64,000 nt of DNA from JBJXHC01 sp046160825 (GCA_046160825.1 JBJXHC010000126.1:1-64000), one strand, 5' to 3'. Counted from the first letter of the stretch, positions 8,142 through 17,475 are shown. Notes: a model not told the origin generated them from the sequence alone. Translations and numbers: made by a program.

Positions 8142-9368
8142 ATGCCCATCGATGAAAGTATCGTACCCTTGATCAAGTTGGATCTCATTCAGACCCTTGG
8201 GATAGGCGCGGTACTTTATGCTCTCGGTTTGTTGCTGAAGCGCCGTATCGCGGTTCTTGATCGATTCAATATTCCTGCGGCTGTTGTAGGTGGATTGGTC
8301 TTCGTGGGGATTGTCATGTTCGCACGTAACCGGTTCTTCAACGTGGAATGCAACACGACGACACAATCCCTCTTCATGCTCCTGTTCTTCACGACCGTTG
8401 GGATGAGTGCAAGTGTACGACTGCTGAAGTCTGGTGGACTTCCGGTGCTTATTTTTCTCATCATCTCCATAGTCTTTTGTTTCGCACAGAACCTGGTCGG
8501 GATGGGAGTAGCACAGTTGACCGGTGTTCATCCTCTTGTTGGAGTGATGGCCGGATCGGTAACACTGGTCGGAGGGCCGGCAACGGGACTTGCATTTGCG
8601 CCGTTGTTCGAGCAGGCAGGGCTTGTTGGAGCAGAGACACTCGCAATCACTGCGGCGACATTCGGCATTGTTTCAGGAGGAATGATTGGCGGACCTGCGG
8701 CGACGTGGTTGATAGAGAAATTTCATCTTGCTCGGGGATATTCAACTGCGGGGCCTGAACAACAGGAGGATGCCTCTGCTTCCGGCCTCATGGTTGATGT
8801 AGATGCTGAAGACTCGTCCTTGATTACCAACATGATCATCGCAGCGGTTGCCATGGCACTCGGCGGACTCGTCAGCATGTTCTTTGAGAATGTCGGCTTT
8901 ACGCTTCCATCGACGATCGGTGCAATGCTCGTGGGTTCTCTCTTTCGCAACATTGATGATTCATTTCAGCGGCAGAGAATCGACCAGCGTACTATGGAGT
9001 TGATCGGGAGTATCTCCCTCAATATCTTTCTCGTGGTAGTGTTGATGAACCTGAAGGTATGGAATCTTCTGAGTATTGCATTTCCCCTGCTGTTGATCCT
9101 TTTTGCACAAGTAGTTCTGGCACTTCTTTTTGCCGTGAGTCCGATGTTCCGGATCATGGGAAAGAACTATGACGCGGCAGTTATGGCCGGTGGTTTCATC
9201 GGGTTTGTTCTTGGAACGACTGCAAACGCCATGGCCAACATGAAAACTGTGGTGAACAAGTTTGGTCCATCGCCGCAGGCATTCCTCGTCGTCCCGATGG
9301 TCGGGGCGTTCTTCATCGACTTTGTCAACTCTCTTATCATTACATGGATTCTTAACTGGGCAAGGTGA
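8142..9368 (+). CDS. gltS: Sodium/glutamate symporter
   Basis: A 408-residue membrane protein of the GltS (ESS) family that imports glutamate with Na+. Typical segments are the N-terminal DLIQTLGIGAVLYALG, IPAAVVGGLV, the reentrant loop SVTLVGGPATGLAFAP (about residues 145-160) and its repeat GFIGFVLGTTANAMANM near the C-terminus, reflecting the inverted two-fold repeat of the family. The frame is open from a GTG at 8136, but the ATG at 8142 is the more ordinary start. The APC permease follows after 4 bp, so the two transporters form one operon. Confidence 0.9.
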   Translation: MPIDESIVPLIKLDLIQTLGIGAVLYALGLLLKRRIAVLDRFNIPAAVVGGLVFVGIVMFARNRFFNVECNTTTQSLFMLLFFTTVGMSASVRLLKSGGLPVLIFLIISIVFCFAQNLVGMGVAQLTGVHPLVGVMAGSVTLVGGPATGLAFAPLFEQAGLVGAETLAITAATFGIVSGGMIGGPAATWLIEKFHLARGYSTAGPEQQEDASASGLMVDVDAEDSSLITNMIIAAVAMALGGLVSMFFENVGFTLPSTIGAMLVGSLFRNIDDSFQRQRIDQRTMELIGSISLNIFLVVVLMNLKVWNLLSIAFPLLLILFAQVVLALLFAVSPMFRIMGKNYDAAVMAGGFIGFVLGTTANAMANMKTVVNKFGPSPQAFLVVPMVGAFFIDFVNSLIITWILNWAR

Positions 9369-9372
9369 CCTC

Positions 9373-10884
9373 ATGCTGAATCAACTCTTCCAACGAAAGA
9401 ACCTCGACAGGATTGCCAGCGACGCGGGATTGAATGAAGGGAAGGGACTGAAGCGAACGCTCGGGGCAATGGACCTGATGGCGCTCGGCATCGGGGCGAT
9501 TATTGGTACCGGGATTTTCGCTGTCATTGGTACAGCGGCAGCAGGCGGAGCGGGCCACGCGGGTGCCGGACCGGCCGTTACGCTGTCGTTCATTCTCACG
9601 GCGGTTGCTTGTGCATTTTGTGCTCTCTGTTATGCGGAATTCGCATCGCTTGTCCCAATCTCCGGAAGCGCGTACACATATTCGTACGCCACGCTCGGCG
9701 AGCTGGTCGCGTGGATCATCGGTTGGGATTTGATTATCGAATACGCGGTCGGGAATGTTGCCGTTGCCATTTCGTGGGCTGCATACTTCCACCAACTCTT
9801 TGAGGGATTTGGTGTTCACATACCGGCCTGGATCTCGGTGGACTATCGTTCGGCAGCGCAAGCAGCAGACGCAGTCCAAGCTGGTGGGATCACACCGGCA
9901 CTTGCACTCCCGTATGAAGCATGGACGAGTCACCCGACGGTGTTTGGAGTGCCGGTGATTATCAACCTTCTTGCCGCGGCGATCGTTCTTCTTATTACAT
10001 GGCTGCTCGTGATTGGAATAAAGGAATCGATACGCGCGAACAATGTCATGGTCATCATAAAGGTCGGAATCCTCCTGTTCTTTATTGCTGTGGGAGCGTT
10101 CTACGTGAAGCCGGAGAACTGGTCGCCTTTCATGCCAAACGGATTTGCCGGCGTGTGGACAGGGGCGAGCCTGATCTTCTTCGCGTTCATCGGGTTCGAC
10201 GCAGTCTCGACAGCAGCGGAGGAATGCAAGAACCCGGGACGTGATATTCCGATCGGCATCATCGGTTCATTGGTGGTGTGTACGGTGGTGTATGTGGCGA
10301 CAGCTACAGTTCTGACCGGTATGGAGCGCTCGGATCAACTTGGTGTGGCTGATCCATTGGCGCACGTCTTTGCCAACATCGGTCTTGATTGGGCTGCCGG
10401 GATTATCGCGTTCGGTGCAGTAGTATCAATGACCGCTGTGCTCCTGGTCTTTCAACTTGGCCAGCCTCGCATTTTCTTCTCGATGTCACGTGATGGTCTG
10501 CTCCCCAAGTACTTCGCACGTGTTCATCCGAAGTATCGGACACCTCATATTACCACTATCTGGACAGGTGTGGTTGTTGCCGGTCTTTCCGCTGTGGCCA
10601 ACATTAACGAAATCGTCGAATTGACGAACATCGGTACGCTCTTCGCATTCGTTCTTGTCTGCGTTGGAATAATTATTCTCCGGGTGACCGATCCCAATCG
10701 ACCACGGGTATTCCGGACGCCGTGGGTTCCTGTCGTTCCGCTTCTCGGTGCAGGCATGTGTGTTTATCTTATGCTGGGTCTCCCGGCGGTAACATGGATT
10801 CGCTTTGGTATTTGGCTCCTCATCGGCCTTGCGTTGTATTTTGTTTATGGTTACTGGAACAGCAAGCTGCGCAAGAAAGCATAG
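9373..10884 (+). CDS. APC-family amino acid permease
   Basis: A 503-residue, about 12-helix transporter of the amino acid-polyamine-organocation superfamily, closest in look to the cationic amino acid transporter (CAT/YfnA-like) group. The helix-1 motif GIGAIIGTGIFAVIGTAA lies near residues 36-53, and FFAFIGFDAVSTAAEE marks helix 6. The frame is open further upstream inside gltS, but the ATG at 9373 follows AAGGTGA at a good distance and gives the family N-terminus (a cytoplasmic segment before helix 1). It starts 4 bp after gltS, so expression is probably coupled. The substrate is not clear. Confidence 0.9.
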   Translation: MLNQLFQRKNLDRIASDAGLNEGKGLKRTLGAMDLMALGIGAIIGTGIFAVIGTAAAGGAGHAGAGPAVTLSFILTAVACAFCALCYAEFASLVPISGSAYTYSYATLGELVAWIIGWDLIIEYAVGNVAVAISWAAYFHQLFEGFGVHIPAWISVDYRSAAQAADAVQAGGITPALALPYEAWTSHPTVFGVPVIINLLAAAIVLLITWLLVIGIKESIRANNVMVIIKVGILLFFIAVGAFYVKPENWSPFMPNGFAGVWTGASLIFFAFIGFDAVSTAAEECKNPGRDIPIGIIGSLVVCTVVYVATATVLTGMERSDQLGVADPLAHVFANIGLDWAAGIIAFGAVVSMTAVLLVFQLGQPRIFFSMSRDGLLPKYFARVHPKYRTPHITTIWTGVVVAGLSAVANINEIVELTNIGTLFAFVLVCVGIIILRVTDPNRPRVFRTPWVPVVPLLGAGMCVYLMLGLPAVTWIRFGIWLLIGLALYFVYGYWNSKLRKKA

Positions 10885-10936
10885 GCGGTTCCCGTATCTT
10901 GACTCTTCTTCCTGACCGAAGTACCTTCGGGTTGTT

Positions 10937-13198
10937 ATGAACGCCCGCCCAATTCATGCAACAGATCCGCTGGCTCAACCGATCCAGTTCCTGAAAGGAA
11001 TTGGTCCGAGGAAGTCTGCCGCCCTTGCCAAACTCGGCATCCTGACCGTTCGCGACCTGTTGTTTTATGTTCCCCGCCGCTATCTTGACCGAACGACTAT
11101 CACCACAGTTGCCCAACTCAGAGCAGACTCGGTGAAACTTCCAGACGAGACGCCCCCTTCAGGCGCTGACGTGCGAAAGGACGTCACCGTTATCGGGGAA
11201 GTAAAGTCCTTCCGCCTTGTTGGTGGCGGGAGGAGGTCGCGCTTCGTTCTCATTCTTGCTGATGCAACAGGTTCGATGCAATGTGTCTGGTTTGGCGGGG
11301 TTCAGTATTGGAAAAGCGCCTTTGCCATCGGACAAATACTTGCCGTGTCGGGTCAGCCGACATTCTTCGGCGGCGTTTTGCAGTTCGTTCATCCTGCAAT
11401 TGACAGACTGCGCGGTCCATCCCACGATGCCGATGAGGATGTCGAAGTCGCTCCAGTGGATTGGAGTGCCGCACTCAACACAGGAGGTCTTGTACCTCTA
11501 TATCCTTCGGGGCAGGACCTGGAGCGCATCGGGCTTGATAGCGCAGGTTTCCGGCGCGCCATTGCGTCAGCACTGAAGGCAGCAGGTGATTCCATCAGCG
11601 AGAGCCTTCCCGCATCCATTATTGAGTCGCATCACCTTCTGCCACTCGACCTGGCTATTCGTTCTGTGCATTTCCCGAAGGATCAGGATGAACTCGATGC
11701 GTCAATCAGAAGATTAAAGTATGAGGAGCTATTCTTCTTTCAGATCAAGCTGGCGCTTAAACGGCGTGCAATGCAGGAAGAAAGCGGGCTATCGTTCAAG
11801 GTTGAAAGCAAGCTTGCGCGCCAACTTGTCGACGCGCTTCCTTTCAAACTCACGAAGGCACAGGTTCGCGCAGTCAACGAGATTACTGCCGACATGAAAG
11901 CCTCGCGACCCCTCAATCGACTTCTTCAGGGTGATGTGGGAAGCGGGAAGACCATCGTAGCTCTTATATGTCTTCTCATTGCTGTGGATAACGGCTACCA
12001 GGGGGTGTTCATGGCTCCGACGGAGATTCTTGCCGAACAGCATTTCCGAACACTCTCAGGTCTGTTGAAGGACATTCCCATCAATGTCAGATTGATGATA
12101 GGCGGACAGAAGACGCGGTTGCGCAAAGACATTCTGGAGGACATTCGTCGGGGCTCAGCCAATATTGTTGTTGGCACCCATGCGTTGTTTGAGAAGAAGG
12201 TTGAGTTCGGTAACCTCGGGTTTGTGGTGATCGATGAACAACATCGTTTCGGCGTAATGCAACGGGCTGAATTGCGGCAGAAGGGAGCCAACCCCGACGT
12301 TCTCGTGATGACGGCGACGCCGATCCCAAGGACGCTCTCGCTAACGGTGTTTGGCGACTTGGACGTTTCGGTGATCGACGAACTCCCACGGGAGCGGAAG
12401 CCCATCAAGACACTGCTCAGGTCGGATGTGGAGAAGGAACAGGTGTTTGAATTTGTTCGTGGACAGATTCGAGAGGAGAGACAAGCGTACTTCGTCTATC
12501 CTCTTATTGAAGAATCGGAGAAGCTGGACCTCAAAGCAGCCACCGAACACTACGAACATCTGCGGAAGCATGTCTTTGCCGATCTTCGTGTCGGATTGAT
12601 TCATGGTCGGCTTGAGAGTGGGGAGAAGGATGCCATCATGCTCGCATTCAAAGCGCGGGAATTGGACATCCTGGTTGCCACGACTGTGATCGAAGTCGGT
12701 ATTGACGTGCCGAACGCCTCGGTGATGGTGATTGAGAACGCAGAACGGTTCGGCCTCGCACAGCTCCATCAACTGCGGGGCAGGGTGGGAAGAGGGGCCG
12801 AGCAGTCCTATTGCATTCTGATGGCTCCCAAGTGGCTTGTCGGCCGCTCTGAACGCGTAGCCGTCTCAGATCCGGCGACCCTGCGTGCCCTGGATCCCAA
12901 AGACCTGGCTGCCGTGCGGCTTGCCACCATTGCAGGAAGCACCGATGGCTTCAGGATAGCAGAGGTTGATCTGCAGATACGAGGGCCGGGAGACTTCTTC
13001 GGCACGCGGCAGAGCGGGGTACCGGAATTCCGCATCGCCAACATTCTCTTTGACGGCAGTGTACTCGAAGCCGCACGCAAGGACGCGTTCGATCTCGTCG
13101 CTCGTGACCCTCGCCTTGGTTTGTCAGAGCACCGAACCCTCGCCGGCCATCTTCGCACCTTCCACCAGGAGACGATGGCACTACTCGAAGTCGGATGA
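10937..13198 (+). CDS. recG: ATP-dependent DNA helicase RecG
   Basis: A 753-residue superfamily-2 helicase that remodels stalled replication forks and recombination intermediates. The N-terminal third has the helix-hairpin-helix-like entry (LKGIGPRKSAALAKLGI) and the OB-fold wedge domain (VTVIGEVKSFRLVGG onward). The motor has LLQGDVGSGKT (Walker A), VIDEQHRFGV (DEQH Walker B) and MTATPIPRTLSLTVFGDLD (motif III). QLHQLRGRVGRG and the TRG region with FFGTRQSG follow. The length is slightly above that of the E. coli protein because of an insertion in the wedge domain. Confidence 0.97.
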   Translation: MNARPIHATDPLAQPIQFLKGIGPRKSAALAKLGILTVRDLLFYVPRRYLDRTTITTVAQLRADSVKLPDETPPSGADVRKDVTVIGEVKSFRLVGGGRRSRFVLILADATGSMQCVWFGGVQYWKSAFAIGQILAVSGQPTFFGGVLQFVHPAIDRLRGPSHDADEDVEVAPVDWSAALNTGGLVPLYPSGQDLERIGLDSAGFRRAIASALKAAGDSISESLPASIIESHHLLPLDLAIRSVHFPKDQDELDASIRRLKYEELFFFQIKLALKRRAMQEESGLSFKVESKLARQLVDALPFKLTKAQVRAVNEITADMKASRPLNRLLQGDVGSGKTIVALICLLIAVDNGYQGVFMAPTEILAEQHFRTLSGLLKDIPINVRLMIGGQKTRLRKDILEDIRRGSANIVVGTHALFEKKVEFGNLGFVVIDEQHRFGVMQRAELRQKGANPDVLVMTATPIPRTLSLTVFGDLDVSVIDELPRERKPIKTLLRSDVEKEQVFEFVRGQIREERQAYFVYPLIEESEKLDLKAATEHYEHLRKHVFADLRVGLIHGRLESGEKDAIMLAFKARELDILVATTVIEVGIDVPNASVMVIENAERFGLAQLHQLRGRVGRGAEQSYCILMAPKWLVGRSERVAVSDPATLRALDPKDLAAVRLATIAGSTDGFRIAEVDLQIRGPGDFFGTRQSGVPEFRIANILFDGSVLEAARKDAFDLVARDPRLGLSEHRTLAGHLRTFHQETMALLEVG

Positions 13199-13285
13199 TG
13201 TCGCGACATCGCGTGAGACTCACTCGCGCGTCGTCATGCGATGAACCATCACTGTCATTTTTCGCGCGCAAATTGCATTTTTTTC

Positions 13286-13313
13286 TTGACAAGCAAAGCA
13301 AAAAGATTATATT
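13286..13313 (+). promoter_or_regulatory. Sigma-70-type promoter of the ATP-grasp/KamA operon
   Basis: TTGACA at 13286-13291 and TATATT at 13308-13313 are separated by 16 bp in an A-rich stretch. Transcription would begin near 13320, about 70 bases before the proposed start at 13390. It argues that recG and the following four genes are separate units. Confidence 0.7.
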
Positions 13314-13389
13314 GCACACAAGTTCATTGTATGTACTACTGCTTGGAGAGGTTCTGGATAAGACAACAACAACGCTTCCGCAATCTCCG

Positions 13390-14544
13390 ATGACGATCGC
13401 ACTCGTCTTCAATGTCAAAGCGGAAGCCTCACCTCAAGCACCTCTCACTGCCGGCCAAGATCAGAATTCCCCGACTCAACAGAACAGCAATCCTTCAAAC
13501 GGCCATCGCACCTTGGGATCAGTCTCACAGCCACCAGTCGTTGATCGTCGAGTCAACGATATGTATGCTGAATGGGATACGATGGATACCGTCAATGCCG
13601 TGAAGGATGCTATTGAAGAGAGGCACAATGTTGTTCTCATAGATGCGAATGAGGCCGCTGTCCAGAAATTCCTTGAAATTCGTCCGGATTTCGTGTTTAA
13701 CATGTCTGAAGGAATGCACGGAGTTTCCCGCGAAGCGCAGATTCCTGCAATCCTGGAAATGCTTCAGATACCATACCTCGGTTCGGACCCGCTCACGCTT
13801 TCTCTTTGTTTGGATAAATCCCGGACCAAGGAGATTCTGTCGTATCACAAAATTCCTAACGCAGCGTTCTCTGTCATTCACTCAATGGAAGAGTATGAAG
13901 ATGCGCGCGTGAAGTTCCCGGCAATGGTCAAGCCGCTCCATGAAGGATCGAGCAAGGGCATCTATAACTCTTGCGTCGTACACAATACCGAAGAACTGGA
14001 AAAGGAAGTGGGACACATACTCACTGTCTATCATCAGCCGGCTCTTGTCGAAGAATTCCTCCCCGGTCGTGAGTTCACCGTCGCCGTCCTCGGCAATGGC
14101 GACCAGGCCCGGACACTGCCTATCGTCGAGATAAAGTTTGACGCACTGCCCCCCGGCATGAACCCGATCTACTCTTATGAAGCCAAGTGGGTCTGGGATC
14201 AGTCGGACAATCCGCTGAACATCTTTGAATGTCCCGCCAAAATCGACAGTGCTCTCCGGTCCCGGATCGAAGAAGTCTGTCTTCGGGCGTATCGGGTGCT
14301 TAACTGCAGGGACTGGGCTCGTATCGATGTCCGGTTGGACGCCAACGGGACGTCAAATATTATAGAGATCAATCCTCTCCCCGGTATTCTTCCGCGGCCA
14401 GAGGACAACTCGTGCTTCCCGAAAGCTGCTCGCGCAGCAGGGATGAACTACAACCAGCTCATCAACGCCGTGCTCGATCATGCGCTGACCAGAAACATTT
14501 TGGTTGGCAGGGATGTTGAGCGGGTTGTTGCTGAAGTTGTTTGA
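13390..14544 (+). CDS. ATP-grasp ligase, D-Ala-D-Ala-ligase-like (first of two)
   Basis: A 384-residue ATP-grasp protein. The ligase core is clear: MVKPLHEGSSKGI and VEEFLPGREFTVAVLG form the ATP-binding site, YSYEAKWVW matches the Ddl Tyr/Lys block, and DWARIDVRLD...IEINPLPGI carries the Mg ligands (Asp, Glu, Asn). The region after PGI (NSCFPKAARAAGM) still has a Ddl-like serine. The N-terminal domain is unusual: MTIALVFNVK lacks the GG-S-E block that binds the first D-Ala in true Ddl, and a Gln/Ser/Asn-rich insertion follows (about residues 11-45). Frame extension upstream to 13195 has no protein-like content, so the ATG at 13390 is taken. It heads an operon with a second ATP-grasp, a GNAT and a KamA gene. 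A role outside cell-wall D-Ala-D-Ala synthesis is inferred. Confidence 0.8.
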   Translation: MTIALVFNVKAEASPQAPLTAGQDQNSPTQQNSNPSNGHRTLGSVSQPPVVDRRVNDMYAEWDTMDTVNAVKDAIEERHNVVLIDANEAAVQKFLEIRPDFVFNMSEGMHGVSREAQIPAILEMLQIPYLGSDPLTLSLCLDKSRTKEILSYHKIPNAAFSVIHSMEEYEDARVKFPAMVKPLHEGSSKGIYNSCVVHNTEELEKEVGHILTVYHQPALVEEFLPGREFTVAVLGNGDQARTLPIVEIKFDALPPGMNPIYSYEAKWVWDQSDNPLNIFECPAKIDSALRSRIEEVCLRAYRVLNCRDWARIDVRLDANGTSNIIEINPLPGILPRPEDNSCFPKAARAAGMNYNQLINAVLDHALTRNILVGRDVERVVAEVV

Positions 14545-14579
14545 TATAGGCAAGTCCTACCACCATCAACAGGGTCTTC

Positions 14580-15698
14580 ATGGCCAAAAAGCTACGAGTT
14601 GCCATCCTCTATAACCAGCCGGTTGCCGGTACGGAAGAGGAGAGGAAGTACGTTGCAGAGAACGGTCAACTCCAAACCGTTTCAGCCCGAAACGCAAAGA
14701 CCGATGCCGGTGCTGGAAACGGTACCGCTGGGCACGGTCAGCTTCCTTCGGTGGATCTCTCCGAAATAGGAGTGATAGAGGAAATGGAGGATATAAAGAC
14801 TGCACTGAGTGCCCTCGGATATCGTCCCTCCATTCTCAATGTGGATAGCAACATCTTCCGGCTGATAGACTATTTGAAGAGCGAACGACCTGATCTCATC
14901 TTCAACCTTGTGGAGTGTGTCGAGAACGAGGCATTGCAGGAGATGAATGTCGCGGGTATCTATGAGTTGCTCAACATACCTTACACTGGTGCGCCGGCGC
15001 TTGCGCTCGGTATTGCCCTTCACAAGCCGCGGGTAAAGGAAATCCTCACGTACCACGGTATCAAGACACCAAAGTTCCAGGTATTCCATCTCACCGATAA
15101 GATTATCGCCCGGGAAGATATGGGGTACCCCATGATCGTCAAGCCTTCTCACGAGGACGCGAGTGTTGGGATCAGTGACAAATCCGTGGTGTACAACATC
15201 GGCGAGTTGCGCAAACGGGTCCGGTTTATCCATCAGGAGTTTGAGCAGCCGGCGCTCGTGGAGGAATACATTGAAGGACGTGAATTCAACGTGGCAATTA
15301 TCGGCAACAAAAAGCCGATAGCGATGCCAATATCGGAAATTGATTTCTCCGGACTGACAGCGGACATGCACAAGATCGTCAGTTATGATGCCAAATGGAT
15401 GCACGGAACTGTTGCGTTCGATGGGACCCGTGGCGTGTGTCCGGCGGATATTCCCGCGGCCGTCGATGCCCGGCTCAGAGAGATTGCTCTTCGCTGCTAC
15501 CAAATAATTGGCTGCCGTGATTATGCCCGCGTCGATTTTCGTCTTGCGAAGGATGGAACACCGTACGTCTTGGAGGTGAATCCTAATCCGGATATCTCGG
15601 ACGATGCAGGTTTCGCTCGATCCGCCAAGGCGTATGGACTCAACTTCCCGCAAATCGTTGGGAAAATCGTTGAATATGCGGCAGAACGATGTCAGTAA
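14580..15698 (+). CDS. ATP-grasp ligase, D-Ala-D-Ala-ligase-like (second of two)
   Basis: A 372-residue ATP-grasp protein, paralogous to its upstream neighbour. Core motifs: MIVKPSHEDASVGI, VEEYIEGREFNVAIIG, SYDAKWMHG, DYARVDFRLAKDG and LEVNPNPDI. The last motif keeps the Mg-binding Asn but replaces the Pro-Gly-Met/Leu-Thr-x2-Ser loop that holds the second D-Ala in Ddl with NPDISDDAGF, so the acceptor substrate is expected to differ. The N-terminal domain has an inserted polar segment after YNQPVAG (about residues 15-55) and lacks the Ddl first-site motif. It starts 35 bp after the first ligase, and its stop overlaps the next gene by 10 bp, showing tight coupling. True substrates are unknown. 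Confidence 0.8.
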   Translation: MAKKLRVAILYNQPVAGTEEERKYVAENGQLQTVSARNAKTDAGAGNGTAGHGQLPSVDLSEIGVIEEMEDIKTALSALGYRPSILNVDSNIFRLIDYLKSERPDLIFNLVECVENEALQEMNVAGIYELLNIPYTGAPALALGIALHKPRVKEILTYHGIKTPKFQVFHLTDKIIAREDMGYPMIVKPSHEDASVGISDKSVVYNIGELRKRVRFIHQEFEQPALVEEYIEGREFNVAIIGNKKPIAMPISEIDFSGLTADMHKIVSYDAKWMHGTVAFDGTRGVCPADIPAAVDARLREIALRCYQIIGCRDYARVDFRLAKDGTPYVLEVNPNPDISDDAGFARSAKAYGLNFPQIVGKIVEYAAERCQ

Positions 15699-16216
15699 CC
15701 TCGATCCACGAACAATCGTCCCGCTCACGCACCGGCCTGGCCCTGATTCGTCCGGTGCAGCCAGCCGATAGGGAACCCCTCCGCACTCTTCTTGTCGAAA
15801 CGGAAGTCTTCAGCGGAGACGAGGTTGGAATAGCGATTGAACTGATCGATGCTGTACTTCTTCGCTCTGATCAAAAAGACTATATCATCCATGTTTATGA
15901 TGATGGGGAATCCGTTCTGGGCTATTATTGCATCGGTCCGACACCCGCAACGAGCGGAACATTTGATCTCTACTGGATAGCAGTCAAGCCCGATATGCAT
16001 GGCAGGGGAATAGGCGGCATGCTGAACTCTCATGCAGAAGAGACTATCTGTTCGATGGGTGGAAGATTGGTGATCGCTGAGACCTCATCCCAGCCAAAAT
16101 ATGATAAGACGCGGAAGTTCTATGTTACACACGGGTACTCCGAGCTTTCCCGGATAAAGGACTATTACAAAATCGGAGACGATCTCGTCGTTTACGGGAA
16201 GTACCTCACACGTTGA
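15689..16216 (+). CDS. GNAT family N-acetyltransferase
   Basis: A 175-residue acetyl-CoA-dependent acyltransferase. The acetyl-CoA loop is WIAVKPDMHGRGIGGMLNSH (RxxGxG form, about residues 99-118), followed by strand VIAETSSQPKYDKTRKFYVTHGY, the usual C-terminal half of the fold. Its ATG lies inside the end of the preceding ATP-grasp gene (10-bp overlap) and KamA begins 20 bp after its stop, so it belongs to the same operon. By analogy with AblB, which acetylates beta-lysine made by the aminomutase AblA in methanogens, it may acetylate the KamA product or a ligated derivative. That is an inference from context. Confidence 0.82.
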   Translation: MSVTSIHEQSSRSRTGLALIRPVQPADREPLRTLLVETEVFSGDEVGIAIELIDAVLLRSDQKDYIIHVYDDGESVLGYYCIGPTPATSGTFDLYWIAVKPDMHGRGIGGMLNSHAEETICSMGGRLVIAETSSQPKYDKTRKFYVTHGYSELSRIKDYYKIGDDLVVYGKYLTR

Positions 16217-16236
16217 ACGGAGGAAGATAAACACAC

Positions 16237-17373
16237 ATGGAACTCTGGCAGGAGATGTTACGACAGAGTGTGGACAGTGGGAAGGACCTTGTAGAGCGGT
16301 TTGGATTTGATTCGGAACTCGCGGACAGACTGAACAAGCTGTTCCACATCCGGATTAACCCCTACTATCTCAGTCTCATTCGTTATCCGGGTGATCCCAT
16401 TTGGCTGCAATGCATACCGGACGGAAAGGAACTGGAGGAAGACGGATTTCCCGAAGACCCGCTCGCGGAAGACTCACACAGTCCCGTGCCGAGCATTGTC
16501 CACCGTTACCCGGACCGTGTGCTGTTCCTGACCACAAGCCAGTGTTCAATGTACTGCCGATTTTGCACGCGCAAGCGGAAGGTTGGCGACTCCACCAAGA
16601 TCAACATGAAGTTCATCCAGGACGGCATTGACTATATTGCAGCGCATCCTGAGATCCGGGATATTATTCTCTCCGGTGGCGACCCGTTGATGCTGACGGA
16701 CTTTATGTTGGAAAGAATTGTCTCCGGACTGCGAGCGATACCTCACGTGGAGATTATTCGTCTTGGCACCAAAATGCCATGTGTTCTTCCACAACGTGTG
16801 ACACCCAAGCTCTGCAAGATGCTACGCAAGTACCACCCAATTTATGTGAACACACACTTTAATCATCCCTGGGAATGCACACCCGAAGCCAAGCGTTCCT
16901 GTGAAATGCTCGCTGATGCCGGCATCCCCGTCGGCAACCAGGCTGTATTGATGAAAGGCGTGAATGACAACCCTGACGTGATGCTGGAACTGATGCGCAA
17001 GCTTCTCACTATGCGCGTCCGGCCGTATTACCTCTACCAGGCTGATATCACCAAGGGCGCGAACCATTTCCGGACGCCAGTGAGCGTAGGGCTCGATATT
17101 ATGGACAAGCTGCGTGGCCATACATCCGGTCTCGCTATTCCACATTTCGTGATTGATGCTCCCGGTGGTGGCGGAAAGATTCCTTTGTTGCCACAATACG
17201 TTCTTGGACGAAACGCCAATCAGATCATTCTCCGCAACTATAAGTACGACATTTATACGTACCCGGATGTGGAAGAAGAACCGAAGCCCGTCACCCCGAT
17301 GGTGGAAAAAAAATTCATCCGCAAGAAGTCCCGGCCAAAGAAAGTGTACGAGCCGGACAAAGAACAGGTGTGA
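16237..17373 (+). CDS. KamA-family radical SAM protein, lysine 2,3-aminomutase-like
   Basis: A 378-residue radical SAM, PLP-dependent aminomutase. The [4Fe-4S] cluster cysteines are C103, C107 and C110 (CSMYCRFC), the PLP lysine is K314 in APGGGGKIPLLP, and SGGDP at 146-150 is the SAM-binding GGD motif. D270 (YLYQADITKG) and D307 (FVIDAPGG) correspond to the two aspartates that bind the side-chain amino group of lysine in lysine 2,3-aminomutase; the glutamate-specific relatives have Lys and Asn there. So L-lysine to L-beta-lysine is the best guess. The C-terminal tail (320-378) is basic and lacks the zinc cysteines of the clostridial enzyme. An EpmB-like role in EF-P modification is possible, but the neighbours argue for a small-molecule pathway. 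Confidence 0.88.
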   Translation: MELWQEMLRQSVDSGKDLVERFGFDSELADRLNKLFHIRINPYYLSLIRYPGDPIWLQCIPDGKELEEDGFPEDPLAEDSHSPVPSIVHRYPDRVLFLTTSQCSMYCRFCTRKRKVGDSTKINMKFIQDGIDYIAAHPEIRDIILSGGDPLMLTDFMLERIVSGLRAIPHVEIIRLGTKMPCVLPQRVTPKLCKMLRKYHPIYVNTHFNHPWECTPEAKRSCEMLADAGIPVGNQAVLMKGVNDNPDVMLELMRKLLTMRVRPYYLYQADITKGANHFRTPVSVGLDIMDKLRGHTSGLAIPHFVIDAPGGGGKIPLLPQYVLGRNANQIILRNYKYDIYTYPDVEEEPKPVTPMVEKKFIRKKSRPKKVYEPDKEQV

Positions 17374-17426
17374 TATTGTGTGTCATTTGATCCCGCCGTT
17401 GTTTGGTGGGAGAAGAACTGAACGAC

Positions 17427-17457
17427 AGCCCGTCTACAAGGCGGGCTTGTGTTTTTT
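17427..17457 (+). terminator. Intrinsic terminator after kamA
   Basis: AGCCCG at 17427-17432 pairs with CGGGCT at 17442-17447, followed by TTGTG and six T residues at 17452-17457. It closes the four-gene operon 54 bp after the kamA stop and before the ABC-F gene. Confidence 0.75.
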
Positions 17458-17475
17458 ATATAACAAAAGCCAGCC

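Noticed and set aside
13195..13389. Upstream extension of the first ATP-grasp gene
   Set aside because: It contains the promoter and shows no family-like sequence; the ATG at 13390 gives the expected N-terminus.
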